Shown here piece by piece: positions 1 to 9,598 of a DNA stretch of 64,000 nt. Numbering within the stretch: position 1 is the first letter of the stretch; the number at the start of each line of letters is the position of its first letter. A program made the position numbers and the translations under genes. The DNA is from Pyrenochaeta sp. MPI-SDFR-AT-0127 (taxonomy: Eukaryota > Ascomycota > Dothideomycetes > Pleosporales > Cucurbitariaceae): assembly GCA_020747015.1 (NCBI GenBank), contig JAGTJM010000044.1, positions 203,082 to 267,081 of the forward strand, written 5' to 3'. Under the pieces are notes generated by a model. The model saw nothing but the letters and a program-made list of their open reading frames with translations. It was not told where the DNA came from and searched no databases.

Positions 1-1668
1 TCCTGGCCTTGGTGTGCCGAGATTCACAATACCAAAACGACGATGGGTGGCCGTCTTCACCAGGAAATGCTTGAAAACGACGCTTGCATGCTCGCTGCCA
101 TATTTGAAGAACTTTGGATCGCCAGACGGGTCGTATTCCTCCTTCACCCGGTCGAAACCACGAAGTTGCCATTTCTTTAGGCCAAGTTCCCGGGCAAGTG
201 AATAACGAAAAAGAAGATAGTAAAAGAGGAATGCTGGGGAGGCTTCGGAGTCGGCCATGTCGCGGTTCCCAATCAGGGTCCTCCAAAACGCATTGTGCAC
301 AGTTCCAAGCTCAGGTTCATTGATTGCACGATCCATGGCCAGCAGTTCCGCATTTTCCAACCAGTTATGAAGATCTGCTGCATGTTCGGGATGAGCGAAA
401 CGTTCTTCAAAGACAGGGCTGAGCTCGACTACTTGACCGATCGCAGCGCCGCTCATATACACCCGTCCTTCGCCGCTACCGTGGAGATCGATCCGGGTTT
501 TATATGCCGTTCCGGCACGGTACATCTTTGTTTCGTCAGGGTGCCAGAAACTCACTGCCTTTGGCGGACTAGATAAATCTGGGACAAACGAAGGCAGATT
601 GTTCAATTTCCTCGGGGAGCCAATGCCCGCAACAGACATGATTTGCAATGAGCCCTTTTGGTAGAAGATTGATTCTGTCCATTTCGTGAGAACGTTTTGT
701 ATGTCGACTTCGTAGTCTGGTTTGAGATCGATGTACTCCACAATGTCTGAGGAGATCCCAATCAGGGCATAGATCTTGTCGTGTGGAATAGTTGCAGCGC
801 GCCTTGCACACCATATAATGTTCGTCTCCATCGTCCTAAATATTCCCGATGGGTCTTGTCCGTTTTCGATTTTGCGAAGTCTTTCTCTTCTGGAATCATC
901 CATTTGCTTAATAATGTCGAAGCCTTGGGGTAGTCCAAACATGTTATGGTCGTAGATATTCTCGCCCGGCCTCATCATTACAAGATCGGCAAAGTCAATA
1001 GCTTTTGGAAGAATGCAATGGTTGACCAGGGCGACCCAGTCAATATTGCGGTGCCCATAAGCGATCGTTACCTTCTTTGCCATGACTATCTCTTGAAATA
1101 CCCAAATCCGATTGAAATAGGGGTGACATAGGACATTCAACATAGCAATGCCACCCGGCGATCTGAGTTTCGTCATCATTGTACCTCTCAGCTCTGACAC
1201 CGGCCGATCTGACTTGAGATGAGCGAAGACAACCTCATATAAATGCCAGATGAAGTCTGCCGCTAAGTCTGGGTCAACTCGAGGAGGGGAGAGCCAGATG
1301 ACGACTTCAGAAGCCTTTTCGTATATGTTTCTCATTAAGAGCACCTGGGAGCTTTTTTCGGTGAGATCCTCTTGATTTATACAGATAGCATCCAGCCAAA
1401 TAACTCTGGAAACGTGTCGGAGTCGCAGTTCGTGTAAGGCATTACGGCTGTTGCCCATCGTATCAAATGACTTGCCATCAATCCAGATCTGGTTCTTTAC
1501 ATTTGGATCACCCCAAGTGTAAGAAATTGCTTCATACTTTGGGGCATAGTCGAGATTTACATGTAGGAGGATGCATTGTATGGGAATAGCTCCGTATCCT
1601 GGGAGCAGCTGTAGGAGGCGTATTTCCCTTTGCGGGTCTCGAAGCGGTTTGTAAATCGAATTGCCCAT
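1..1668 (-). CDS. HET-domain (heterokaryon incompatibility-type) protein, 3' end outside window
   Basis: An uninterrupted reading frame of 556 codons enters from the left edge, so the C-terminus is missing. The ATG at 1668 is fixed by an in-frame TGA four codons upstream. The HET domain (PF06985) is recognisable in order: YEAISYTWGDP at residues 45-55, RNALHELR, IWLDAICINQ, then QVLLMRNIYEKA and VVIWLSPP. Further on are IWVFQEIVMA, the aspartate-rich LPSFVPDLS and FWRTLIGNR, a motif often seen after HET domains. No signal peptide or membrane segment is evident. Family knowledge: HET proteins act in self/non-self recognition and can trigger cell death on hyphal fusion; most genomic copies have no proven role. 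It transcribes in the same direction as the Zn2Cys6-ankyrin gene upstream. No frameshift was seen. Confidence 0.85.
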   Translation of the reverse strand, partial: MGNSIYKPLRDPQREIRLLQLLPGYGAIPIQCILLHVNLDYAPKYEAISYTWGDPNVKNQIWIDGKSFDTMGNSRNALHELRLRHVSRVIWLDAICINQEDLTEKSSQVLLMRNIYEKASEVVIWLSPPRVDPDLAADFIWHLYEVVFAHLKSDRPVSELRGTMMTKLRSPGGIAMLNVLCHPYFNRIWVFQEIVMAKKVTIAYGHRNIDWVALVNHCILPKAIDFADLVMMRPGENIYDHNMFGLPQGFDIIKQMDDSRRERLRKIENGQDPSGIFRTMETNIIWCARRAATIPHDKIYALIGISSDIVEYIDLKPDYEVDIQNVLTKWTESIFYQKGSLQIMSVAGIGSPRKLNNLPSFVPDLSSPPKAVSFWHPDETKMYRAGTAYKTRIDLHGSGEGRVYMSGAAIGQVVELSPVFEERFAHPEHAADLHNWLENAELLAMDRAINEPELGTVHNAFWRTLIGNRDMADSEASPAFLFYYLLFRYSLARELGLKKWQLRGFDRVKEEYDPSGDPKFFKYGSEHASVVFKHFLVKTATHRRFGIVNLGTPRPG

Positions 1669-2457
1669 GTCCGAGGGGCGTCAACAATGAAACTTGTAGG
1701 ATCGCTATTGATAAGTATGGTGTTCTTTTCTGATGAGGTTATGAGATGAAGTCTGAGTGGCTGCTCAGGCTTCGAGTTGATCAGGTGCCCAAGTGCGCAG
1801 CCACAAGGCCACCCGTGAGAAAGTACCTGAACTGTTGAACAATAGAACTAATCACAAAGAGTAAGCTTGGGAGGAGAGATCAATTGGAACGGTCCTGCAT
1901 CCAATATAACAGAATAGTGTTGTGTGTCATATGTGGTCTGGGCAGCTGAACTCTGAAGCTCTTTCGCGGCGTTAAGCTCAGCCGTGATCACGGAACATTA
2001 GGTCTAGACCACCAAGCCAAAACTGCCCAGACCGAAATCCGATAGAGCTCATACTTTTATGAGCATCAGAGAATACATAGAATCTCCATAATAGTGGGAT
2101 AGGTTAGCAGGACACCATCGTCTTACTATAAACTCTAGCTGAACAATGGTCCTAGCCTGACTGGCTCATCGCGGCTGGGCAAGAAAGCATAGCAACACGA
2201 TGAACAGGGGAGGGGCAACGGGCAAACACTCATGTTTCTACAATTATCAGAGATGACATGTGACTCTACAAGAGATAATGCAAAGCTTTAGAAGGCTATT
2301 GTGCGTCGAAATAACCAAGAGAAGACGCAGCCAATGATCGACTTCGGCTTAAAAGTACACAAATATAGTCAACAGTAAACTAAAAGGATAATACTTGAGA
2401 TTAGAAAAAAGAAGAGAAAAGTAGCATAATACATACTGACTTATATAGGCCTTGGCC
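1669..2457. other. Intergenic stretch upstream of the HET gene
   Basis: No convincing reading frame on either strand. It holds the promoter and 5' leader of the HET gene and the 3' end of the Zn2Cys6-ankyrin gene. No repeat or RNA gene was recognised. Confidence 0.5.
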
Positions 2458-3963
2458 TTAACTAACTCTTGAGAAATCCTTCCAAGGATCCGCATCTATC
2501 CAAAGGCTAAGGTCTTCATGAAATCCCAATTCTCTCGCAGTACTGAAGCCTCGAACACCAGGATTGGCATTGACTGACAGTTCGATTCGCCTCATTGGCC
2601 TTCGCCTGCCCATAGTCCCATGAAAACTCGAAAGTACGCGAGCGGCTTCTGTATGCTGCTTCTTTAGAGCATAGTATACAGCTGTTTGTCCTTGTCCATC
2701 CACGCGGGCTTCGTCAACTGTGGCATGCCCGAGCAGTAATTTACACATCTCTGCAGATCCGTTAGCTGCAGCGTAATGCAAAGGCGAAGTACCGTAAATT
2801 GTCGTAGCTACGGGGTCTGCTCCAAGCTTCAGAAGTGCCTCAACTCCTTCCATCCAGCCATTCTGGCATGCGATATGTAGTGGTGATCGACCAAGGATAT
2901 CCCGTGTGTTTATGGCTAATGTTGTAGCCGTTCTTAGATTTCGGGGCTGTAGCAGGTCCAGGTCTGCCTGACCAGGATCGCGTGACATGGCGTCCAGCCA
3001 GCAGTGCATATTGGTTCGCCCAAGACAGTCTTGCTGCTTCTCTCCACATGTAAAGAGGTGAGCTCCAATTGCGTCGGGATGGTAAAGGCCAATTTGCGGG
3101 CACATGGTCGCTGCTTCGTGCATCCCAAGTAGTTCTAAGCTGTTGTGCGCTCGAAGTATAAACGCCGCAGACAGGCCTCTATAACGAGCTAGCTCATGGC
3201 TTACTAAACTCTTGTTGCTTTCGAGATGTGTCGTATGATTATCAGCATCAAAATGCTTGACCAGACGATACTGCCGGGCCAAAAACTCATCATAGACACC
3301 CTGCATTTGCTCAAGGGTTTTCATGAGTTTTTCTTGATCTGATGGAATGCAAACAGGACATGTTCTTGTCAAGGATTGGGTCGTCAAAACTTGGGCTGAC
3401 AGGTCGGATAGGAGTGTTACTGGCAAGTGTGGAGTGTGTTGATTGATGGTCAGTAGTTTCTTTGTGAACTTGAACATCATCGTCTCCAATTGTTCATAGA
3501 AAGATTGCAGGAAGAGTTCGCCTTCTCCGATCTTGACAACTGTGTGCCGAATGTCAAAAAAAAGCTTTGTGGCGTTCTCCTTTAAAGTTCGAAGACGATC
3601 CGTGGCCATTGTTATGTTCTTGTGATATGTCAAGAGCATATGGCCGTGACGTAGATGATCCTTAAGGCCCTGCATCTGGATACTGTTCGTAGCTGCGCTG
3701 GTAGGTAGGGATGATCTTTCTGGTCTGTGTTTACTTCCGCGATCTACTCGCCTGCCCTCCGAACAGGGGTGGCCTTTTACGATACAGCGGTTGCACTTGG
3801 TCGGCCACACTCGACGTGTGGGAAGGCACTTCTGTTTATCCATCCGGCATCTTTCGCACTTCACGAGGTCCAATTGGCGTTTTCGCTGTGTTCGAAGGCT
3901 TCCACGTTCAGCGTCCTGGGAAGAATTCGACCCGAATTCCGTCCCAATAGAATTGCTAGCCAT
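2458..3963 (-). CDS. Zn2Cys6 zinc-cluster protein with C-terminal ankyrin repeats
   Basis: Single-exon gene, 501 aa from the ATG at 3963. The frame stays open further upstream, but no family-like sequence is found there. Residues 36-67 form a fungal binuclear zinc cluster, C-x2-C-x6-C-x11-C-x2-C-x6-C (CERCRMDKQKC ... CNRC ... C), preceded by a basic stretch (RTQRKRQ). The middle is helical and lacks a recognisable fungal transcription-factor domain. Near the C-terminus (roughly residues 350-450) are ankyrin repeats: RSPLHIACQNGWMEG, then TSPLHYAAANGSAE, then TAVYYALKK. Family knowledge: Zn2Cys6 clusters bind DNA, usually as CGG-containing sites, and ankyrins mediate protein contact. A nuclear regulator is therefore inferred. 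The array of phased TCGCAY motifs lies upstream of its start. Confidence 0.8.
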   Translation of the reverse strand: MASNSIGTEFGSNSSQDAERGSLRTQRKRQLDLVKCERCRMDKQKCLPTRRVWPTKCNRCIVKGHPCSEGRRVDRGSKHRPERSSLPTSAATNSIQMQGLKDHLRHGHMLLTYHKNITMATDRLRTLKENATKLFFDIRHTVVKIGEGELFLQSFYEQLETMMFKFTKKLLTINQHTPHLPVTLLSDLSAQVLTTQSLTRTCPVCIPSDQEKLMKTLEQMQGVYDEFLARQYRLVKHFDADNHTTHLESNKSLVSHELARYRGLSAAFILRAHNSLELLGMHEAATMCPQIGLYHPDAIGAHLFTCGEKQQDCLGRTNMHCWLDAMSRDPGQADLDLLQPRNLRTATTLAINTRDILGRSPLHIACQNGWMEGVEALLKLGADPVATTIYGTSPLHYAAANGSAEMCKLLLGHATVDEARVDGQGQTAVYYALKKQHTEAARVLSSFHGTMGRRRPMRRIELSVNANPGVRGFSTARELGFHEDLSLWIDADPWKDFSRVS

Positions 3964-4755
3964 TGGTAATTGAAGGGAACTTAGTGAAGTTACTACTGTT
4001 GAAGTTTGAAAGTGTAACACCGCCTTTAGATTCCTGTGGCTAGACAAACCGGTGAAGGCTGCGCACCCATAAAGCCTGCTAAAGTCCGTGGCGCCGGGGT
4101 TTTCGAGCCGATATGCTACCAGCGACCCCCTGTCCAAATAACAGTAGCCTGATGTTCGCGAGGAGGAAGAACAAAGGACTGTCAGATCGATGCTTGAAAC
4201 GGATGCCAAAATGTAAAATGCGAAAAGGTGCGACGGATGAAGGTCATGTAAGCTGCAGCGTAGTTGGATGATACGAGATTCTGCGGCTGTGTTGCGCACT
4301 TTATCGCACTTCTTTAAGGTGGCCAGCCCGGCTTATCGCATTTGTTCGCACTTTCACGCAGGCGTTCTGACATTTGGACATTTTCGGGCCGCGTTCCCCA
4401 CACCCATAAATTGTAGCTCAGAACAGCATATATGCGTCGCATTGTATCGCACCTGGCAGAAAATTCGGCCCGTAGCAGGAGCACCTCATGGCACCTTTTG
4501 GCAGCGTTGCTGCGCATCGCACGAAATCGCACATTGTCGCTGTGATGTTGTTTGTCGCGGTTCCCACCATAATGTATAAGATGGCTTCAATCCTGCTCTT
4601 TTGCAAATGTATCGAAATCATTGTCCTTTTGTCTTCTGACATACTTTCATCTCAAAGTCTGTCGAGACCCCACATTAGTAACAATTCAACTCGATACTTG
4701 GACTCTACCTCGACTGGGTACAAGTTACCCCAGCGTTGGATCCCAGGAGACAATC
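3964..4755. other. Divergent promoter region between Zn2Cys6-ankyrin gene and small membrane-protein gene
   Basis: No gene supported. The part next to 3963 is open in the frame of the ankyrin gene but resembles leader sequence. It contains the phased TCGCAY array listed separately. Confidence 0.5.
4294..4542. repeat. Array of TCGCAY-like hexamers spaced exactly 10 bp apart
   Basis: Hexamers start at 4294 (GCGCAC) and 4304 (TCGCAC); 4336 (TCGCAT), 4346 (TCGCAC) and 4356 (ACGCAG); 4437 (TCGCAT) and 4447 (TCGCAC); 4517 and 4527 (TCGCAC) and 4537 (TCGCTG). Within every group the step is exactly 10 bp, one helical turn. The position in a divergent intergenic region suggests a regulatory array or the decayed remains of a 10-bp minisatellite; the binding factor is unknown. 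Confidence 0.6.
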
Positions 4756-4944
4756 ATGGACGTAGCATTGACTGTTCCAAGTTCGACACCCAATACAGCT
4801 CAAATATTCATTGTTCCGGAATCATCTGATTCTACAATTGTCTTTGGTATATTCGGATTGTGTGTTGGTATCGTCGTTGCCATTCTCCAGCTTCGACTAA
4901 TGCGGCGGCGAAAACGCATGCTTGATGTCTTTGAGCTTGCGTGA
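4756..4944 (+). CDS. Small single-pass membrane protein (62 aa), unknown function
   Basis: Short frame starting at an ATG with A at -3. The first half is Ser/Thr/Pro-rich; then comes a strongly hydrophobic segment (IVFGIFGLCVGIVVAILQ, about residues 33-50), immediately followed by a basic patch (RRRKR) and the tail LDVFELA. This arrangement predicts a single transmembrane helix with a positive cytoplasmic flank. I do not recognise a named family. The position beside HET and ankyrin genes may be chance or may point to a membrane effector role (inference). The frame extends upstream of 4756 to 4621 with another possible start, which would add 45 residues of no recognisable character. It could also be non-coding. 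Confidence 0.4.
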   Translation: MDVALTVPSSTPNTAQIFIVPESSDSTIVFGIFGLCVGIVVAILQLRLMRRRKRMLDVFELA

Positions 4945-6099
4945 ACAAGTGAGTAGTACAATTCGAAACGCCAAACAGACATCATGCTCATAATTCAAGC
5001 GAAAGACGGTGAGGGTACACAGATCGGAGTCTCGTGTCACTCTTTGGGGCGCATCTGTTTGGCAAGTAGAAAGCCCAAGAGCGCTTGACTGCGTTGAAGA
5101 GGTACTTCCATTGCGGCTAAGTGGTGGAGAGCTAGAGCTGCAGGCGATGTCCAGAGTGATACGATAGAAGTGGATTAATATGCCCATCATGACCTCACCA
5201 AAGTAGGCAGATGGAGGATCGCCGTCCTGGCGCCGGGGTACAGGACCAAACGAAGATCACCTCGCAGCTGGATCTGAAGGTACATGAATTGATTAGCCGC
5301 CTAGCAGACGTGGGCCAACATTAATATATCCCGAGAAAACCAATTTCGGGCTTTATACGCAAGGCACAATGAACACAGTGAGGTCTATGGCAGTGTTTTG
5401 ATCATACTCTAAGTTGCGTGGGAGTCGGAACCGCAGCGACTGGAAATGCCATGGTGGAGAGGCTTACGCGCCACCGTTGTGGAATGCACGAGTGTCACAA
5501 ATACTGCATGAGCTGATGACGAATGGGATGCGTGGAATCCATAAGGCTGAGGTGTGGAGGTTGGGATGTGGGATAACGTCGATCAGCTTCGATGGGTTTC
5601 TTAGTTGCCGCATGTCCACCTTTTCTTGGCACAGGCGGCTTCACGTTCGTCATCTTCCAGGAAAGCACGAGCATGAACCCCTCCCCAGCCACCACGTTTC
5701 CCTTCTGTTTCTCTGCGACGACCGCAGTCGGCTGCATCGTCTTCTCTTCGGTACAGCGGCTGTGCATGCCTCGCGCGTTGCGACCGCCTTCACTTGGTTT
5801 TGTTTGAAGATAGCGTCAGGCTTATCAATCCAACCACCAGCCATAAACACCGCTTTTGACTGCTAAGTCGCTGCCGGATACCCTTCGCTTCTGTGTACAT
5901 ATTCTTGCAGCGCGCCCGCCTGTAGCCTTGTCATACTTTACTTGCACCGCTTGCGGCCTGTTACACCAAGCATCGTCATCATCAAGGACGTGCTTTGTTT
6001 CACATCTCACTCATACACCACCACCGACACTCGCTGCTCTAGACGTCCACAGCATACTCACGCATCTCCTCACTCAAGGCGATTATACCCACATACACC
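4945..6099. other. Intergenic stretch and 5' leader of the TCP11-like gene
   Basis: Several short overlapping frames exist (for example 4897-5190 minus, 5414-5866 plus), none with family similarity. The last 250 bases before 6100 are pyrimidine-rich, as in fungal 5' leaders. Confidence 0.5.
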
Positions 6100-9033
6100 A
6101 TGTCTCTCACCGACTCGGAGGTTGAGCTGGTCAGCTCGCAACTTCAGCGTGAGAACAACGACATCCCAGAAGAGCCAGACATGGTCTTGTCATCAGACGT
6201 CGAAATCGGTCAGACGTTCGCACCTCCACCACGAATCGCCGCCCGCTTCTACCGGCATGCGAACAACCGCCGCAAGTCCTCCGCTACTTCATCGCGCCGC
6301 AACTCGTTGTCCTCGACGCACTCGCACACGTCAAATCGCTCCTACCGAAACAACTGCCAGAGCCACCATGTAGCCCAGCACCTCCGCCGTGCATCCATCC
6401 TAGAGGACCGGAAAGCAAGGCTAGCAGACCGGGCAGCTCACGCTGAGCAAGTACGCCTGCGTGCTGCGACAGCTAAGGCTACCACCCGGGTTTCGAACAG
6501 TGAAGAGAGAGCCTTGGCAGCACAACAGGCACGCGAACGGCATCTGGCGCAGGTCGCAGCTTCTTGCGCCGAAGAAGTAAGGAGGGCCAAGAAGATTGCC
6601 GAAGATATGAAGGAGCGCAAGGCTGCTGAAGAGCGCAGATATCGAGTGGAGATGGAGGAGAAACTGGCAGAAGCAGAGAAGCGCCGTCTGGAGTACAAAC
6701 GCAACCCCCGAAGACCGAGAACAGCCAGCTCACCCCCCGCCGGTGCCAAACCAGCAGCTGATCGACCAGCTGTGACTTCAGAAGTAGCTGCGAAGCGAAT
6801 ACAATCCGCGTGGAGAGCCAGGAGCCGGAAGAACATTGTGCATACCTGGCTCAAGCTTGGATTGTCTATTGAAATGGTCAGTGAAACTAGTTTCGAGGTC
6901 ATAACAGTTCTGCTCGCGGAGGAGAAATTGCTCAAGGCCACCGAGAAGATCATGACGCTGTTCGTTCTCCTGCCAGATCCAGACCCAGCGTCGCGCAGCG
7001 CAGCGGTGAGGACCTTTCTTTCTGCGTACCTCATTCTGGGACACCCTGCACAGGTCTTCAGTCGGGATGGCGACCAGGAGCAGGATCTCATCACCAAAGC
7101 CAAAGACCTGGTAATTTCCTTCGAGTCTGCCCTGGGAAAGTTGACAACGTTCAACTTCTACACACCCTCACCCACTCGGACAGAGACTGTGTTGCTAGCT
7201 CATGGTGCTTTCCTTACCGCCTTCAACGACTGGAAGGCTCGGGATTCTTCAGCCCTGGTGGAAACCATGGTTGCTTCATTCGTGAGCCTTGATGAGATCT
7301 GGCAGAGTGTAAAGGATGCAACTGTCGATGAGGTTGCCAACGAGTATAGGAACGGCATTCGAGATAACCAGGCCATTCTGCTTAGCAGGATTAAGAAATT
7401 GGCCGGACCTGACAAAGCTTTGATCTTGATAAGGAAGGCTATACGCGAAAGCCGGAGGTCAAAGCCGAAGAAGAAGCCTGCCGGAGAGACGGTACGCCCA
7501 CGACTGGCTGTCAACTCCACGCCAGATGCTCAAAACTCAGCTGTGAGTGCTGCCGTTCAAGCAGAGGCAGCCTCAGAATTAGCAGCTTCTGGTAACGAAA
7601 CCCACCATAGTCCCGCAACACAAGGTCATCAAGCCCAATCGCTCTCCAAAGTCTTCACTGTTGTTCCGGATAACCGCATTCTTGTTCATGAGCTCTCTAT
7701 TGACAAAGAGTATCGCATCGACTCATCACCTACTGCTGATTTGAGGGATGCTCTGAACCGTGAGCTTTGCAACGCCATGCAAGAAGGCTTTCAAAACGGT
7801 GACAGCGCACATTGGACTGCTGCTATGGCACAAAACATTTGTGCGAAGCTATTACGGCTGTTGAAGACGGGCAACTCGATGCATACACTCATCTCCGAGA
7901 CACTAGACCCCGAGCTTATCAGCAGACAATGCAGTCAGGGCCTCTTTTCTTATGGGAAGTTCTTTGGCTTCATCGCGAACATCCTTCCAAAGCTCTGCGC
8001 GCCATTTCGGGACGCTCAGGTCCAAGCGCTAGCTGATGAGCTACAAGAAGAGGGTGAATTGCCCGAGATGATTGAGAAACTTTTCAAGCTCTTACACGTT
8101 ATCGATCTTCTGTCATTAGACTACTCCAACTTCCTTCTAATGAATGCGGCACCAACGCTGATTAAAGAAGCAACTGGGTACGAGCAAAGAATGTTCGCTC
8201 AAGACCTTGAGGAGGGAAAGATCACCTTAGATCGGACACGCAGGTGGTGGCACAGCGCTGCTGTCAATATGCATACTGAAGCCGATCGTCGGGATCCTTG
8301 GAGCCAAGCAAATCCGATCAATCGTCCGACAGCACATAAGATTTACGCAAGAGGCCTCATCGACCTCGCAATTGCGACCCCACCTCTTCGCGATTCTGAG
8401 CTACCTGAAACGCTCGAGCTCGATCGCGCCCGTATCTCTCGCATCCGTGAAGACGCCCTACGAATCACCACCATTGGGGGCATTCTGCTTACAGCCAAGA
8501 GCCTTCTCAAGCGCGATGTGCGGTCGCAGTGGAAGCCTCAAGCGAGCAAGATGTGGTTGGTACTCAAGGATGGATATCTCAAGGACCCTTCAACACCAGC
8601 AAAGATCACATCGCTACTCGAGTCATCACACAATATGCCTGCATCGACACGCGCCCAGCTCTCATCCACGGTCACACGCCTTTTGACTCAAGCTGAGTCA
8701 GGCAAGTTGACCGACCCGGTTCTCAAAGTCCTCTTCCAGCGCCTTAAGACGCACATCTTCAATCGTGTGTCGGCTAGTAGCTCTGGCGAGCGTGTGCGGG
8801 CGGCAAGCACAGCGACGGAGGGCTTAGCCACAACTGGACTACCAGAATTTGTGTCACAGGTGGCGGAGATCTGCGAGCAACTTGGTAGGGTTGGTGACGT
8901 CGACCGCAAGTCTCACGGCAAATGGTACGAGGAGATTGCTGAAGAGATGGAAGGACTGGGAGTCGAGGGTGAGGACCTGACAAGGAGTTCAAGTGCAGAG
9001 TCTGCAACTGCAGGGTCAAGCTCGTCCTCATGA
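6100..9033 (+). CDS. TCP11 / SOK1-family protein with IQ motif
   Basis: Single-exon frame of 977 aa; the start sits in a good fungal context (CACCATGTCT). An N-terminal low-complexity part rich in Ser, Arg and His is followed by a charged coiled-coil stretch (about residues 95-210, many EERA, AEEVRRAKK and EEKLAEAEKRR segments), then an IQ-type motif at about residues 228-243 (AAKRIQSAWRARSRKN), and a long helical C-terminal region that matches the TCP11 domain (PF05794), including IYARGLIDLA. The C-terminus is a Ser-rich tail. Yeast SOK1 suppresses loss of cAMP-dependent kinase, so a link with cAMP signalling is likely from the family but not shown here. Length and lack of introns are usual for ascomycete members. 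Confidence 0.88.
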   Translation: MSLTDSEVELVSSQLQRENNDIPEEPDMVLSSDVEIGQTFAPPPRIAARFYRHANNRRKSSATSSRRNSLSSTHSHTSNRSYRNNCQSHHVAQHLRRASILEDRKARLADRAAHAEQVRLRAATAKATTRVSNSEERALAAQQARERHLAQVAASCAEEVRRAKKIAEDMKERKAAEERRYRVEMEEKLAEAEKRRLEYKRNPRRPRTASSPPAGAKPAADRPAVTSEVAAKRIQSAWRARSRKNIVHTWLKLGLSIEMVSETSFEVITVLLAEEKLLKATEKIMTLFVLLPDPDPASRSAAVRTFLSAYLILGHPAQVFSRDGDQEQDLITKAKDLVISFESALGKLTTFNFYTPSPTRTETVLLAHGAFLTAFNDWKARDSSALVETMVASFVSLDEIWQSVKDATVDEVANEYRNGIRDNQAILLSRIKKLAGPDKALILIRKAIRESRRSKPKKKPAGETVRPRLAVNSTPDAQNSAVSAAVQAEAASELAASGNETHHSPATQGHQAQSLSKVFTVVPDNRILVHELSIDKEYRIDSSPTADLRDALNRELCNAMQEGFQNGDSAHWTAAMAQNICAKLLRLLKTGNSMHTLISETLDPELISRQCSQGLFSYGKFFGFIANILPKLCAPFRDAQVQALADELQEEGELPEMIEKLFKLLHVIDLLSLDYSNFLLMNAAPTLIKEATGYEQRMFAQDLEEGKITLDRTRRWWHSAAVNMHTEADRRDPWSQANPINRPTAHKIYARGLIDLAIATPPLRDSELPETLELDRARISRIREDALRITTIGGILLTAKSLLKRDVRSQWKPQASKMWLVLKDGYLKDPSTPAKITSLLESSHNMPASTRAQLSSTVTRLLTQAESGKLTDPVLKVLFQRLKTHIFNRVSASSSGERVRAASTATEGLATTGLPEFVSQVAEICEQLGRVGDVDRKSHGKWYEEIAEEMEGLGVEGEDLTRSSSAESATAGSSSSS

Positions 9034-9598
9034 GTGTGCTCGATATTATTGTTTTCGATATTGTGTGATTGGATCGATGATGCGCTTTTTCGCTTTTTCA
9101 GGTTTTTCATTCTTCACATCCATACTGTTAGCCTTTTCTTACTCATCATTTGGCAAGGCGTTTGGTGGCGGTACGGCATTGGCGGGGGTTTTGTTAGTGC
9201 ATGGAGAATGCTTTGATTTTGTAAGGTTCGCGATCGATATACCATATGATCGTTGATGACGGTCCTGCTAGAGGAGAATGCTATGTATACATGGGCTTGA
9301 TGCCTGATATCCTTCAAAATATCCGAGACATTCGAACCACTTTGGTGATAGCCTTCCTATTATGGCTTGAGAATCCCCCACAATCGCATCATCGTCCTGG
9401 CGACGGCCATTTCTGGCCCAATGACTATCTGAGTCACTGAGACATGACTTTGTCAACTTTGGCCAAATTGGACCGAGTTTCCCTATTCTCCATAACCTAG
9501 CACGAACAATTTAGATTTATCAGAAATTGGCCGTAAAATTCCCGCTTCTATTTGGGAATCTTCAAACAGAGAAGGGCGTAGGCGGCCCTTCTATAGCA
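9034..9598. other. Convergent intergenic region
   Basis: It lies between the 3' ends of the TCP11-like gene and the SET gene. Only short shadow frames are present; both 3' untranslated regions must lie here. Confidence 0.5.

Noticed and set aside
4085..4145. tRNA-like string near GCCGGGGTTTTCGAGCC
   Set aside because: The T-arm and acceptor stems do not pair on either strand; no cloverleaf could be drawn.
6438..7154. 238-codon frame on the minus strand
   Set aside because: Fully antisense to the TCP11-like coding frame; composition reflects the coiled-coil codons of that gene.
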